A stretch of DNA of 64,000 bases from Streptococcus equinus ATCC 9812 (GCF_000187265.1 NZ_GL698429.1:350039-414038), one strand, 5' to 3'; counted from the stretch's first letter, positions 47,716 to 58,293 are shown. Translations and numbers: made by a program. The notes: generated by a model not told the origin, from the sequence alone.

Positions 47716-48795
47716 ATGAACATTTATGATCAGCTACAAGCGGTTGAAGACCGTTATGAAGAATTGGGAGAATTGCTAAGTGACCCAGATGTCGTTAGTG
47801 ACACAAAACGCTTCATGGCTTTGTCTAAAGAAGAAGCAAGTACACGTGAAACTGTGGCCGTTTACCGTGAATACAAAAAAGTTCTTCAAAACATTGAAGA
47901 TGCTGAAGAAATGATTAAAGATGCTGGTGGTGATCCAGAACTTGAAGAAATGGCAAAAGAAGAGCTTAAAGAATCTAAAGCAGCAAAAGAAGAATATGAA
48001 GAAAAACTAAAAATCCTTCTATTACCAAAAGATCCTAATGATGATAAAAATATCATCTTGGAAATTCGTGGTGCTGCTGGTGGTGATGAAGCAGCTCTAT
48101 TTGCTGGAGACCTTCTTCAAATGTATCAAAAATACGCTGAAAGCCAAGGTTGGAAATTTGACGTCATGGAAGCTTCTTACAATGGTGTTGGAGGTATCAA
48201 AGAAGTTGTTGTCATGGTTTCAGGTCAATCAGTTTACTCTAAATTGAAATATGAATCAGGTGCCCACCGTGTTCAACGTGTCCCTGTAACCGAAAGCCAA
48301 GGTCGTGTTCACACATCAACAGCTACTGTCCTTGTTATGCCAGAAGTAGAAGAAGTTGAATACGAAATCGATCCAAAAGATTTGCGTGTAGATATCTACC
48401 ACGCATCAGGTGCTGGTGGACAAAACGTCAACAAAGTTGCAACTGCCGTTCGTATGGTCCACATTCCAACTGGTATCAAAGTTGAAATGCAAGAAGAACG
48501 TACACAACAAAAGAACCGAGATAAAGCCATGAAAGTTATCCGTGCGCGTGTTGCTGACCACTTTGCTCAAATCGCTCAAAATGAACAAGATGCGGAACGT
48601 AAATCTACAGTCGGAACTGGTGATCGTTCTGAACGTATCCGTACATATAACTTCCCACAAAACCGTGTGACTGACCACCGTATTGGCTTGACATTGCAAA
48701 AGCTTGACAGCATTTTGTCTGGTAAACTAGACGAAATTATCGATGCCCTTGTTTTATTTGATCAAACTAAGAAACTAGAAGAGTTGAATAAATAA
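47716..48795 (+). CDS. prfA: Peptide chain release factor 1
   Basis: A 359-residue class I release factor that reads UAA and UAG. The GGQ catalytic motif is at residues 234-236 ([12 protein letters not shown]), and the glutamine is the target of PrmC methylation, encoded next. The [16 protein letters not shown] region around residue 190 includes the PxT-type codon-recognition loop. Its stop overlaps the prmC start (TAATG). Confidence 0.96.
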   Translation: MNIYDQLQAVEDRYEELGELLSDPDVVSDTKRFMALSKEEASTRETVAVYREYKKVLQNIEDAEEMIKDAGGDPELEEMAKEELKESKAAKEEYEEKLKILLLPKDPNDDKNIILEIRGAAGGDEAALFAGDLLQMYQKYAESQGWKFDVMEASYNGVGGIKEVVVMVSGQSVYSKLKYESGAHRVQRVPVTESQGRVHTSTATVLVMPEVEEVEYEIDPKDLRVDIYHASGAGGQNVNKVATAVRMVHIPTGIKVEMQEERTQQKNRDKAMKVIRARVADHFAQIAQNEQDAERKSTVGTGDRSERIRTYNFPQNRVTDHRIGLTLQKLDSILSGKLDEIIDALVLFDQTKKLEELNK

Positions 48796-49625
48796 TGAAT
48801 TACGCTGAAACAATCAGCCGATTAGAAAAACAATTACAAGAAATTGGTGAGGATCCAGAAAATTTGGCTTACGTTTTTCGTGAGCTAAAAGGCTGGAGCC
48901 TGCTCGATTTCATTTTGCATCAAAATAAAGATGTTTCTACTCAAGATCAAGCTCTGATAGAAGACATCATGAGCCAGTTAAAAGAGCACCGTTCACCTCA
49001 GTACATCACTGGGAAAGCTTACTTTCGTGATTTAGAACTTGATGTTGATGAGCGTGTCTTGATTCCACGACCTGAGACAGAAGAGCTAGTTGATTTGGTT
49101 TTGAAGGAAAATAGCAAAGCTGACTTGCAGATTTTAGATATTGGCACTGGTAGTGGAGCGATTGCGATTTCACTTAAGAGTGCGCGTCCGGATTGGCACG
49201 TGACAGCATCAGATATCTCATCAGAAGCTTTGCAATTGGCAAAAGAAAACAGTGAGAGAAAACAAGTGTCACTTGATTTTATTGAGTCAGATGTTTTTAA
49301 TCAGATTTCAGGAAAATTTGATGTAATTATCTCAAATCCTCCATACATTGCTTATGATGACGAGGGTGAGGTTGGTGTTAATGTTCTTGCTTCAGAACCA
49401 CATTTGGCGCTTTTTGCGGATGAAGATGGTTTTGCGATTTATCGTCGCATTATCGAAGGTGCAAATAGTCACTTGACTGAGAATGGAAAACTTTATTTTG
49501 AAATTGGATACAAGCAGGGAGATGGTATGCGTCGTCTGTTAGCGCAGCATTTTCCTGAAAAACGTGTCCGTGTTCTACAAGATGTATTTGGTAAAGATAG
49601 AATGGTCGTGATGGATAATGGCTAA
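48795..49625 (+). CDS. prmC: Release factor glutamine methyltransferase
   Basis: A 276-residue SAM-dependent methyltransferase that methylates the GGQ glutamine of release factors. An N-terminal helical domain precedes the SAM fold; DIGTGSG is at residues 115-121 and the catalytic NPPY at 181-184. TAATG overlap with prfA and an 8-base overlap with the next gene show tight coupling. Confidence 0.95.
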   Translation: MNYAETISRLEKQLQEIGEDPENLAYVFRELKGWSLLDFILHQNKDVSTQDQALIEDIMSQLKEHRSPQYITGKAYFRDLELDVDERVLIPRPETEELVDLVLKENSKADLQILDIGTGSGAIAISLKSARPDWHVTASDISSEALQLAKENSERKQVSLDFIESDVFNQISGKFDVIISNPPYIAYDDEGEVGVNVLASEPHLALFADEDGFAIYRRIIEGANSHLTENGKLYFEIGYKQGDGMRRLLAQHFPEKRVRVLQDVFGKDRMVVMDNG

Positions 49626-50214
49626 TTTGGAAGAAATTCTTCAGTCAGGTGGGGCGGTGATTCTGCCGACAGAAACGGTTTATGGATTATTTGCTCAAGC
49701 GATGAATGAGGATGCGGTAGAGCATGTTTACCAACTCAAGCGTCGTCCAAAAGAAAAAGCCATGAATTTAAACGTAGCAGATTACGAAACTATTTTAGCT
49801 TTTTCGAAAAATCAACCTAGCTATTTGAAAAAAATATATGATACTTTTTTACCCGGTCCGCTGACGATTATTTTACAAGCAAATGACCGTGTGCCAGCTT
49901 GGATCAATTCTGGCTTATCAACAATTGGTTTTAGAATTCCAAAACATCCACAGACTCTAGAATTGATTAAAAAGACAGGTCCATTGATTGGTCCGTCAGC
50001 TAACATTTCTGGAAAAGAAAGTGGGAAAATATTTGCTGATATAAAAAAGCAATTCGGCAATAATGTAACAGGACTTTCTGATGATGCTGCGCTTACAGGT
50101 GTTGATTCGACGATTTTAGATTTGTCTGGTGAGTCTGCTCGTATTCTTCGTCAAGGTGCCATCACTAAGGAAGAGTTGTTAGCTTGTGTGCCAGAGTTGA
50201 CTTTTGCGGATTAG
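49618..50214 (+). CDS. L-threonylcarbamoyladenylate synthase (TsaC/Sua5 family)
   Basis: A 198-residue Sua5/YciO/YrdC domain protein. It makes threonylcarbamoyl-AMP from threonine, bicarbonate and ATP for the t6A37 modification of ANN-decoding tRNAs. ILPTETVYGLFAQA at the start, KRRPKEKAMNL, TFLPGPLTIIL and GPSANISGKESG are the motifs. It lacks the C-terminal Sua5 domain, so TsaC-like in length. Confidence 0.92.
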   Translation: MANLEEILQSGGAVILPTETVYGLFAQAMNEDAVEHVYQLKRRPKEKAMNLNVADYETILAFSKNQPSYLKKIYDTFLPGPLTIILQANDRVPAWINSGLSTIGFRIPKHPQTLELIKKTGPLIGPSANISGKESGKIFADIKKQFGNNVTGLSDDAALTGVDSTILDLSGESARILRQGAITKEELLACVPELTFAD

Positions 50215-50321
50215 GTATTTTTTTGGATATTCTTTTTACTGTTTTGGCTTTTACAGACTTTAAAGAGTAATTCTTGCGATTTAAGGAATGTGACGTGATC
50301 TTATCAAAAGGAGATAAGGAT

Positions 50322-51572
50322 ATGATTTTTGACAAGGAAAACTATGAAGCATTTGACCCAGAACTTTGGGCGGCAATTTCTGCTGAAGAAGTTCGTCAAC
50401 AAAATAATATTGAGCTAATTGCCTCAGAAAATGTTGTCTCTAAAGCTGTTATGGCAGCACAAGGAAGTTTACTAACGAATAAGTATGCTGAAGGCTATCC
50501 TGGTAAACGTTACTATGGAGGAACCGATTGCGTGGATGTTGTCGAAAATTTGGCTATCGAACGCGCAAAGCAACTATTTGGAGCTAAATTTGCTAATGTT
50601 CAACCGCACTCAGGAAGTCAAGCTAATGCCGCTGCTTATATGGCTTTAATCCAACCAGGTGATACTGTGATGGGGATGGATTTAGCAGCTGGTGGACATT
50701 TGACACACGGAGCTGCTGTGAGCTTTTCAGGAAAAACATATCATTTTGTCTCTTACACAGTTGATCCTGTCACAGAATGTATTGACTATGATAAGTTAGC
50801 TGAGCAAGCAAAAGAAGTGAAGCCAAAACTTATCGTTGCAGGCGCATCAGCTTATTCACGTATCATTGATTTTAAACGTTTCCGTGAAATCGCAGATAGC
50901 GTCGGTGCATACTTGATGGTTGATATGGCTCACATTGCTGGTTTAGTTGCAGCAGGTCTTCATCCAAGTCCAGTTCCTTATGCGCATGTCACTACGACAA
51001 CAACTCACAAGACTCTTCGTGGTCCTCGCGGCGGTTTGATTTTGACGAATGATGAAGCTATCGCTAAAAAGATTAATTCCGCTGTCTTTCCTGGACTTCA
51101 AGGTGGCCCTTTGATGCATGTTATTGCAGGTAAAGCTGTCGCTTTGAAAGAAGCACTAGATCCAGCATTCAAAGAATATGGTGAGCAAGTGATTAAAAAC
51201 GCTGCAGCTATGGTTGAAGTGTTTGCAAACCACTCTGAATTTCGTGTCATTTCAGGTGGAACAGATAACCATGTCTTTCTTGTAGATGTGACAAAAGTGG
51301 TTGAAAATGGGAAATTAGCCCAAAATCTCCTTGAGTCTGTAAATATCACACTTAATAAGAATTCAATTCCATTTGAAACACTTTCTCCATTTAAAACTTC
51401 TGGTATTCGTATCGGAACGCCAGCTATCACAAGCCGTGGAATGGGAGAAAAAGAATCACGAACTATAGCTGAGTTGATTGTTAAAACTCTTGAAAATTAT
51501 CAAAATGAAACTATTTTAGAGGAGGTTCGTCGTGAGGTTAAAGCATTGACTGATGCTTTCCCACTTTATTAA
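50322..51572 (+). CDS. glyA: Serine hydroxymethyltransferase
   Basis: A 416-residue PLP enzyme converting serine and tetrahydrofolate to glycine and methylene-tetrahydrofolate, the main one-carbon source. The PLP lysine is K230 in [14 protein letters not shown]; the folate region includes [12 protein letters not shown] and [16 protein letters not shown] 50322 follows AAAGGAGA; the frame from 50274 has no support. In many streptococci an acetyltransferase gene separates it from sua5; here only about 107 bases remain. Confidence 0.96.
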   Translation: MIFDKENYEAFDPELWAAISAEEVRQQNNIELIASENVVSKAVMAAQGSLLTNKYAEGYPGKRYYGGTDCVDVVENLAIERAKQLFGAKFANVQPHSGSQANAAAYMALIQPGDTVMGMDLAAGGHLTHGAAVSFSGKTYHFVSYTVDPVTECIDYDKLAEQAKEVKPKLIVAGASAYSRIIDFKRFREIADSVGAYLMVDMAHIAGLVAAGLHPSPVPYAHVTTTTTHKTLRGPRGGLILTNDEAIAKKINSAVFPGLQGGPLMHVIAGKAVALKEALDPAFKEYGEQVIKNAAAMVEVFANHSEFRVISGGTDNHVFLVDVTKVVENGKLAQNLLESVNITLNKNSIPFETLSPFKTSGIRIGTPAITSRGMGEKESRTIAELIVKTLENYQNETILEEVRREVKALTDAFPLY

Positions 51573-51614
51573 CGAACAGCTGAGTCTAACTTTTAGGCTC
51601 GCTCGCAAATAACC

Positions 51615-52592
51615 ATGATTGATTTATATATAAAACGTATTGTTATCCATCAATTTTCTCCGAATGATACTAAGCTAATTTTGTCAGATCAGTTATTGAC
51701 AATTACACCTCGTATTGACGAGTATTTTCGTAAAAAATTGAGCAAAGTTTTTTCTGACGAAGCTAAACGTGGAACTTTTTCAGAAGACAATGTTTTTCTT
51801 AGTTACTTAACTGATGATTTGATGGAATCATCAGTTAAGATTGCACAGCTTTGGAAAGAAGAATTTGTCATCTCTGATAATCAAAAGACAAATGATTTGG
51901 TTTTTATCCAATTTGATAAAGACGGTGTTGAACACTTTGCTTTTCTTCGTGTAACATTGAGAGAGAACTTCACTCACATTTCAAGTGATAGCGAAAGTCC
52001 AATCAAAGTAACACAAAATAATTTTCCATCAGCAGCGCAAATGCCTGATGAAGCTTTAGTCATTAATCGTAGCAATCGCAATTATTATCTGATTGAAAAA
52101 CGTATTAAGCATAATGGAAGCTTTGTTAATTATTTTTCAGAGAATTTGTTGCAAGTCCAACCAGAGCAATCCGTCAAAAAATCGATTAAGATGGTTGAAC
52201 AAACCGCACAAAAAATTGCTGAAAACTTCCAGCAAGATGATTTTGCTTTCCAATCTAAAATGAAAGCAGCCATTTACAAAAATTTGGAAGAAGAGCAAGA
52301 ACTCTCGCCTGAAAAATTGGCAGATCAGCTTTTTGATAATAATTTGACAGCTCGTTTGACTTTTGTTGATGAATTGAAAGAAAGCATTCCAGAGCCTATT
52401 CAGGTATTGGATATCGATCATTCACGTCAGACAAAAAAATTAGAGAACCAGAAACTTTCTCTGTCAAATGGAATTCAGTTGATTGTTCCTAATAATGTTT
52501 ATGAGGATGCCGAATCGGTAGAATTCATTCAAAATCCAAATGGAACTTATTCCATCTTGATAAAAAACATAGAGGATATTCAAAATAAATAA
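51615..52592 (+). CDS. Nucleoid-associated protein (YejK/NdpA-like)
   Basis: A 325-residue protein of the YejK/NdpA nucleoid-associated family, conserved after glyA in streptococci. It begins MIDLYIKRIVIHQFSPNDTKLILSDQ and has no membrane segment. The role is inferred from the family; the ribosome binding site is weak. It overlaps the next gene as TAATG, suggesting one transcript. Confidence 0.82.
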   Translation: MIDLYIKRIVIHQFSPNDTKLILSDQLLTITPRIDEYFRKKLSKVFSDEAKRGTFSEDNVFLSYLTDDLMESSVKIAQLWKEEFVISDNQKTNDLVFIQFDKDGVEHFAFLRVTLRENFTHISSDSESPIKVTQNNFPSAAQMPDEALVINRSNRNYYLIEKRIKHNGSFVNYFSENLLQVQPEQSVKKSIKMVEQTAQKIAENFQQDDFAFQSKMKAAIYKNLEEEQELSPEKLADQLFDNNLTARLTFVDELKESIPEPIQVLDIDHSRQTKKLENQKLSLSNGIQLIVPNNVYEDAESVEFIQNPNGTYSILIKNIEDIQNK

Positions 52593-53194
52593 TGTTTAAG
52601 TTCTTAAAACGTCTGATTGTCCTTGCTTTTGTTCTTTTCTGTGGCTATCAGGTTTATGTCACACACGAAAATGTCAAAAACGTTTTGCAGTACAAAAGCA
52701 TGGTTAAAGAGATTTTAGATGACAATGATACAACAGCAAATGTTGAGCTGGTTTTGGCCATGATTTACACGGAAACTAAAGGGTACGATTGTGACGTCAT
52801 GCAATCAAGCGAAAGCTATGATGGTGTTGTCAATTCCATTTCTGATAGTAAGACCAGCATTCGTCAAGGTGTCACTGTTCTTTCAGAAAATCTTTCCTTG
52901 GCTGCTGAAGCAGGGGTTGATGTTTGGACAGCTGTTCAGGCATACAACTTTGGGACATCATACATTGATTATGTTGCAAAACACGGTAGTAAAAATACAA
53001 TTACTTTAGCTAAAACTTACTCGCGCGACGTAGTAGCTCCAAGTCTTGGTAATACGACTGGTGAATCTTATTTTTACTATCATCCGCTTGCTTTGATTTC
53101 AGGCGGACAATTATATCGAAATGGTGGAAATATCTACTACTCGCGTGAAGTTCATTTTAATCTTTATTTGATTGAATTAATGAGCTTATTCTAA
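52592..53194 (+). CDS. Lysozyme-like/lytic transglycosylase family protein (PvaA-like)
   Basis: A 200-residue secreted or anchored protein. The N-terminal hydrophobic segment FLKRLIVLAFVLFCGYQVYV looks like an uncleaved signal anchor. The lysozyme-like domain has the catalytic glutamate in LAMIYTETKGYD (about residue 57) and AVQAYNFGTSYIDYV. It resembles pneumococcal PvaA-type proteins and probably cuts peptidoglycan glycan strands. Start overlaps the upstream stop. Confidence 0.85.
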   Translation: MFKFLKRLIVLAFVLFCGYQVYVTHENVKNVLQYKSMVKEILDDNDTTANVELVLAMIYTETKGYDCDVMQSSESYDGVVNSISDSKTSIRQGVTVLSENLSLAAEAGVDVWTAVQAYNFGTSYIDYVAKHGSKNTITLAKTYSRDVVAPSLGNTTGESYFYYHPLALISGGQLYRNGGNIYYSREVHFNLYLIELMSLF

Positions 53195-53216
53195 CTAGTA
53201 AGGTTTAGAGAGAAGT

Positions 53217-54944
53217 ATGAGAGAATTAAGTCGTTATTTTAAAGGGTACCTTAAGGAGACAATCTTAGGTCCCCTTTTCAAATTGTTTGAAGCAACCTTT
53301 GAACTGTTAGTTCCAATTATTATTGCAAGGATTGTTGATACAATCATTCCAAGTGAAAATAAAGGCAGTCTTATTTTGATGATTGGACTCTTGTTCTTGT
53401 TTGCGATTATTGGTGTCATTGTTGCACTTACTGCACAGTATTTTTCTTCAAAAGCTGCAGTTGGCTATACTCGTCAGCTGACAAAAGATTTATTCAAAAA
53501 AATCATGGGCCTGAGTAAAGAAGATCGAGATAAGTTGACAACATCAAGTTTGGTGACACGTTTAACCAGTGATACCTACCAGATTCAAACTGGAATTAAT
53601 CAGTTTTTACGTTTGTTTTTACGCGCACCGATTATTGTTTTTGGCGCTATCATTATGGCATTTAACATTAGTCCAAAGATGACCTTAGACTTTTTGGTTA
53701 TGGTTGTGATCCTATTTGCTATTGTTTTTGCTATGTCGCACTTACTGAATCCAATTTATGCTAAGATTCGTCTGGCAACGGATAAAATTGTTAATATGAC
53801 TCGCCAACAATTAGAAGGTGTCCGTGTCATTCGTGCTTTTGGTCAAGTTGATAAAGAAGAAAAAGAATTTGCTGTTGCCAACCAAGATTATACAGATTTA
53901 CAGTTAAAAGCAGGGCGTCTATCAAGTTTGGTAATACCGCTAACTTATCTTGTTGTTAATAGCACGCTTATCCTAGTTATCTGGCAAGGAAATCTTCAAA
54001 TTGGAAAAGGTTTGCTATCTCAAGGAATGTTAATTGCCTTGGTTAACTATCTTTTGCAAATTTTGACAGAGCTGCTTAAGATGACGATGCTTGTGACATC
54101 TTTGAATCAATCATTTATCAGTGCAAAACGTATCACGGAAGTATTTGAGAAAGAGTCTGAGGATTTGGAGATGGCGTTTGAGCAAGTGTCATCTGACTAC
54201 GCGGTTTGTGTAGACGATATGAGCTTTACCTATCCAACAGCTGCGGAGCCATCTTTATCTCACATTGATTTTAATTTAAATCCTGGTGACTTTTTAGGCG
54301 TTATTGGCGGAACTGGTTCAGGGAAATCTACCTTGGTTGATTTACTGGTACACCTTTATACACCACAAGCTGGTAGCTTAGCTATTTTCCAAAATCATCA
54401 GTCACCCAAAACACTTGGTCAGTGGCGTTCTTGGGTTAATGTTGTGCCACAAAAAGCAGAGCTTTTCCAAGGAACAATTCGCTCTAACTTGACGTTGGGA
54501 ATCAATCGCGAAGTGAGCGATGATGAGCTTTGGCGTGCTTTGGATATTGCGCAAGCCAGTGATTTTGTTTCAGAAAAAGAAGGACAGTTGGATGCAGTGG
54601 TTGAAGCTTTTGGACGCAATTTTTCTGGCGGGCAGCGTCAGCGTTTGACAATTGCTCGTGCCTTGGTTCAAAAAGCTCCATTATTGATTTTAGATGACTC
54701 AACGTCAGCACTTGATTATTTGACAGAAGCGAAGCTGCTGTCTGCCATTCATAAAAAACTCAGTGATGTGACGCTTATTTTGATTTCACAACGTACTAAT
54801 AGTTTAAAAGCAGCAGATAAAATCTTGCTTTTAGATAAAGGTCAACAGCTTGGTTTTGCAAGCCATGAAGAATTGTTAGCGGATAATGATGTTTATCGAG
54901 CAATTCACTATTCACAACACCAAAAAGAGGAGGTCAGAGCATGA
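53217..54944 (+). CDS. ABC exporter, half-transporter 1 (degenerate ATP site)
   Basis: A 575-residue fused membrane-ATPase half-transporter. Six helices occupy about residues 15-300; the ATPase has Walker A GGTGSGKST and signature FSGGQRQR. Walker B is LLILDDSTSALD, with Asp in place of the catalytic Glu, and the switch region is ISQRTN, with Gln for His. These changes make the subunit the degenerate member of a heterodimer, as in LmrCD or PatAB. The stop overlaps the next start (ATGA). Confidence 0.92.
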   Translation: MRELSRYFKGYLKETILGPLFKLFEATFELLVPIIIARIVDTIIPSENKGSLILMIGLLFLFAIIGVIVALTAQYFSSKAAVGYTRQLTKDLFKKIMGLSKEDRDKLTTSSLVTRLTSDTYQIQTGINQFLRLFLRAPIIVFGAIIMAFNISPKMTLDFLVMVVILFAIVFAMSHLLNPIYAKIRLATDKIVNMTRQQLEGVRVIRAFGQVDKEEKEFAVANQDYTDLQLKAGRLSSLVIPLTYLVVNSTLILVIWQGNLQIGKGLLSQGMLIALVNYLLQILTELLKMTMLVTSLNQSFISAKRITEVFEKESEDLEMAFEQVSSDYAVCVDDMSFTYPTAAEPSLSHIDFNLNPGDFLGVIGGTGSGKSTLVDLLVHLYTPQAGSLAIFQNHQSPKTLGQWRSWVNVVPQKAELFQGTIRSNLTLGINREVSDDELWRALDIAQASDFVSEKEGQLDAVVEAFGRNFSGGQRQRLTIARALVQKAPLLILDDSTSALDYLTEAKLLSAIHKKLSDVTLILISQRTNSLKAADKILLLDKGQQLGFASHEELLADNDVYRAIHYSQHQKEEVRA

Positions 54945-56677
54945 AAGCAAGAAATCAATCAACTACAACTCGTCGCTTGTTTAAAGACCTCTTTTCTCAA
55001 AAAGGACTTGTTATTGGAGCAACGCTTGGTACGACTGCCCAAGTCGCATTGACTGTTTACCTTCCTGTTTTGATTGGTAACGCAGTCGATGTCGTTCTTT
55101 CTCCAAAATCATTGACTTTGATTTTGCCAATCATCATAAAAATGCTTGTTGTTGTCGCGGTGAATACTTTAATTCAGTGGCTTAATCCATTGATTTATAA
55201 TCGTTTAACCTTTGGTTATATTTACGATTTGCGTCAAAGGGTAATGGAAAAATTAAATCAAATGCCGATTGCTTATCTTGATAAGAAAAGTTCTGGAGAT
55301 TTGGTTAGTCGTGTAACGACTGATGCAGAGCAATTAAGTAATGGTCTTTTGATGGTTTTCAATCAATTTTTTATTGGTATTTTGACTATTATCATTACCA
55401 TTGTTACGATGGCTGATATTGATTTTCTGATGCTTGGTTTGGTATTGGTTTTAACGCCACTTTCTCTTTTCTTAGCACGATTTATCGCTAATAAGAGTTA
55501 TCACCTTTACCAAAAGCAAACCAAATCTCGTGGTCGTCAGACACAATATATCGAAGAGATGATTCGTCAAGAGAGCTTATTGCATGTCTTTAACGCACAA
55601 GAAGCAGCGATTGATACTTTCACTGAAATCAATGATACCTACGCAGATTATTCACAAGGTGCAATTTTCTACTCATCAACCGTCAATCCTTCAACGCGTT
55701 TTATCAATAGCTTGATTTATGCGTTGCTTGCAGGAGTGGGAGCGTTGCGCATCATGTCAGGTGCCTTTACAGTTGGTCAGTTAACAACGTTTTTGAATTA
55801 TGTTAACCAATATACTAAACCTTTCAATGATATTTCATCAGTCTTGTCAGAATTGCAAGGAGCCATTGCCTGTGCAGATCGCCTTTATACCATCTTGGAT
55901 GAAGAAAATGAGCCTCTTCCAGTAACTGAGGAACTTGATGAGGACAAGATTCAAGGACAAATTGAATTTAAAGACGTGTCATTTGGTTACACTCCTCAGA
56001 AAACATTGATTAATCACTTGAGTTTGTCTATTCCAGCAGCTTCAAAAGTGGCTATTGTAGGTCCGACAGGAGCAGGAAAATCAACATTGATTAATCTCTT
56101 GATGCGTTTTTATGAAGTAAATAGTGGAGCCATTTATTTGGATGGTGTATCGATGGCTGATTATTCTGTTGAGGAACTTCGCAAGCAAATTGGTATGGTT
56201 CTGCAAGAGACTTGGCTAAAAGTTGGAACAATCCATGACAATATTGCTTATGGTAATCCTCAAGCAACACGTGAAGAAGTTATCCAAGCGGCAAAAGCAG
56301 CTAACGCAGATTTCTTCATCCGTCAATTACCAAATGGTTATGATACATATTTGGCTGATGCTGGAGCTTCACTGTCTCAAGGACAACGTCAGCTTTTGAC
56401 GATTGCACGTATTTTTGTGAAATTACCAAAAATCTTGATACTTGATGAAGCAACATCATCTATTGATACACGTACAGAAGTGCTAGTTCAAGAAGCTTTC
56501 GAAAAATTGATGCAAGGGCGTACAAGCTTTATCATTGCTCACCGTTTATCAACTATCCAATCAGCTGACTGTATTTTAGTCATGGTTGATGGAGATATTG
56601 TTGAACATGGCACACATGTAGAATTAATGGCAAAACAAGGTGTCTACTATCAAATGCAAACAGCACAAGCTGGATGA
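54941..56677 (+). CDS. ABC exporter, half-transporter 2 (canonical catalytic motifs)
   Basis: A 578-residue partner of the previous gene. Six helices then an ATPase with Walker A GPTGAGKST, Walker B ILILDEATSSID (catalytic Glu present), H-loop IAHRLST, and a signature altered to LSQGQRQL. With the other subunit it forms a heterodimeric multidrug-type exporter with one consensus ATP site. Substrate unknown. A bidirectional terminator follows. Confidence 0.92.
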   Translation: MKARNQSTTTRRLFKDLFSQKGLVIGATLGTTAQVALTVYLPVLIGNAVDVVLSPKSLTLILPIIIKMLVVVAVNTLIQWLNPLIYNRLTFGYIYDLRQRVMEKLNQMPIAYLDKKSSGDLVSRVTTDAEQLSNGLLMVFNQFFIGILTIIITIVTMADIDFLMLGLVLVLTPLSLFLARFIANKSYHLYQKQTKSRGRQTQYIEEMIRQESLLHVFNAQEAAIDTFTEINDTYADYSQGAIFYSSTVNPSTRFINSLIYALLAGVGALRIMSGAFTVGQLTTFLNYVNQYTKPFNDISSVLSELQGAIACADRLYTILDEENEPLPVTEELDEDKIQGQIEFKDVSFGYTPQKTLINHLSLSIPAASKVAIVGPTGAGKSTLINLLMRFYEVNSGAIYLDGVSMADYSVEELRKQIGMVLQETWLKVGTIHDNIAYGNPQATREEVIQAAKAANADFFIRQLPNGYDTYLADAGASLSQGQRQLLTIARIFVKLPKILILDEATSSIDTRTEVLVQEAFEKLMQGRTSFIIAHRLSTIQSADCILVMVDGDIVEHGTHVELMAKQGVYYQMQTAQAG

Positions 56678-56701
56678 TCTAATACATAAAAATAATTATG
56701 T

Positions 56702-56738
56702 AAAAACGATTAGATTTAAAGTCTAATCGTTTTTTTGT
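56702..56738. terminator. Terminator shared by the ABC exporter and the amylase gene
   Basis: A 13-bp perfect stem (56702-56714 with 56722-56734), T's on both sides. Confidence 0.9.
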
Positions 56739-56748
56739 TTTATAAGAT

Positions 56749-58206
56749 TTATTGATCTTGTGGAATATAAGCAGAGACGGATTCTGCGCCAACTGGAAAA
56801 CTGCCGTAACCTTCTTCGTCGATAGTGATAGTAGCAGTTTGATTTCCGAGATAATCGGTAAAAGTTTTTCCTGTCCATTTTTTGCCAACAAACATTCGTT
56901 TTGCTGTAGAATGTTTGTTGTTGATTAAAACAGCAAGAGAAGTAGGGTGCTCTTCATTTCCAAGATAAGTCCAACCAACACAATTTGGATTGTCAAAATA
57001 GTTCATTTCTTTGCCGTAAACAGCTGCTTGTCTTAAGAAAAGTAATTTATCAATGTCATCTTGAAAGTCTTGTTGTGCAAATTCACCTGAAATGCCGTAG
57101 TAGTCACCGTAGAAGATGCATGGAAGACCAGTTTGGCGAAGTAAGATGAGAGCGTAAGCCGCTGGTTTGAACCATTCTTCAATTGTAGATTCAAGTGCTT
57201 GCCCTCGTTGGGTATCATGATTGTCAACGAAAGTAACAGCAGAATTAGGCTGATTTTTCACCAAAGTATGATTAAAAATTTCTCGCAAGTCGTAATAAGC
57301 TTTTTCTTTGCTTGCTTCAAAAAGATTTTGGTGGAGTCGAACGTCGATTAGGTCAAAGCGGTACTCAGTCGTTTCAAGATAATCGTTGTTAGTTTTTTCA
57401 TCATCGTTCCAGAATTCGCCAAAAACATAAAAGTCTTTACCGTATTTTTCCTTCATATCGCGGATGAAATTGCTCATAAAGAATGAATCAATGTGTTTAA
57501 TAGCATCCAAGCGAAAACCACAAACTCCTGTTGTTTTGACGAACCACTCTGCCCAGTCATAGATATTTTTGATAACTTCTGGGTGTTTAAAATCAAGGTC
57601 AGCATACATAAGATAATCGTAATTGCCATTTTCGCCATCAACCAAATCTTGATTTGCCCAACCTTTGTTGTCACCCTGAATTTGGAAAATACCGTTTTTA
57701 CCAGTTTTTACATCATAATCCGTTCCAGTAAAGTGGTACCAATGCCATTCAAAATCATTGTAAGCTTTATGTCGACCATCAAAAGTGAAGTTTGTCCAGC
57801 CCTCAATGTCAAAAGGTTTACTGATGATTTTTGTACGGTCATCGGGGGCAACTTCGACAACGGAAAAAGTTTCAGTATGGTCAGCAGCAGCTTTGTGATT
57901 TAAGACAACATCAGCTAAAGGTGCAATATGATTTGCTTTTAAAGCAGAAATTGCATGTAGATAGTCAGCTTTTGTTCCATATTTTGTTCGGATAGTCCCT
58001 TTTTGGTCAAATTCACCGAGATCAAAAAGATCATAAACGCCATAACCAACGTCGCCATCATGTGTAGCCTTAAAAGCTGGAGGCATCCAAATTTTTGTGA
58101 TACCATTTTGAGCAAGTGTGGGAGCATCAGCCGCTAATCGCATCCAGTGTTTACCATCGTTTGGCAGATACCATTCAAAGTACTGCATTAAAGTTTCATT
58201 TGTCAT
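56749..58206 (-). CDS. Cytoplasmic alpha-amylase (GH13)
   Basis: A 485-residue GH13 alpha-amylase with no signal peptide, so it cuts maltodextrins or glycogen inside the cell. Catalytic residues: nucleophile D234 (GFRLDAIKH), acid/base E264 (FGEFW) and D331 (FVDNHD). Starts MTNETLMQYFEWYLPNDG, typical of the intracellular subfamily 5. ATG 58206 follows GAGGTG. A GCAAACGTTTGC palindrome overlapping the -35 indicates control by MalR or CcpA. Confidence 0.92.
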   Translation of the reverse strand: MTNETLMQYFEWYLPNDGKHWMRLAADAPTLAQNGITKIWMPPAFKATHDGDVGYGVYDLFDLGEFDQKGTIRTKYGTKADYLHAISALKANHIAPLADVVLNHKAAADHTETFSVVEVAPDDRTKIISKPFDIEGWTNFTFDGRHKAYNDFEWHWYHFTGTDYDVKTGKNGIFQIQGDNKGWANQDLVDGENGNYDYLMYADLDFKHPEVIKNIYDWAEWFVKTTGVCGFRLDAIKHIDSFFMSNFIRDMKEKYGKDFYVFGEFWNDDEKTNNDYLETTEYRFDLIDVRLHQNLFEASKEKAYYDLREIFNHTLVKNQPNSAVTFVDNHDTQRGQALESTIEEWFKPAAYALILLRQTGLPCIFYGDYYGISGEFAQQDFQDDIDKLLFLRQAAVYGKEMNYFDNPNCVGWTYLGNEEHPTSLAVLINNKHSTAKRMFVGKKWTGKTFTDYLGNQTATITIDEEGYGSFPVGAESVSAYIPQDQ

Positions 58207-58239
58207 TAAAAACACCTCAAAAAGAAAGTTCTTTCTTTC

Positions 58240-58275
58240 ATTTTACCAAAAAAATAAAATTATGCAAACGTTTGC
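58240..58275 (-). promoter_or_regulatory. Amylase promoter with LacI-family operator
   Basis: On the minus strand TTGCAT (58267-58262), 16-base spacer, TAAAAT (58245-58240). The perfect 12-base palindrome GCAAACGTTTGC (58264-58275) overlaps the -35 and matches both cre and MalR-type operators. Confidence 0.7.
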
Positions 58276-58293
58276 GTAACAAAAAATAAAAAT

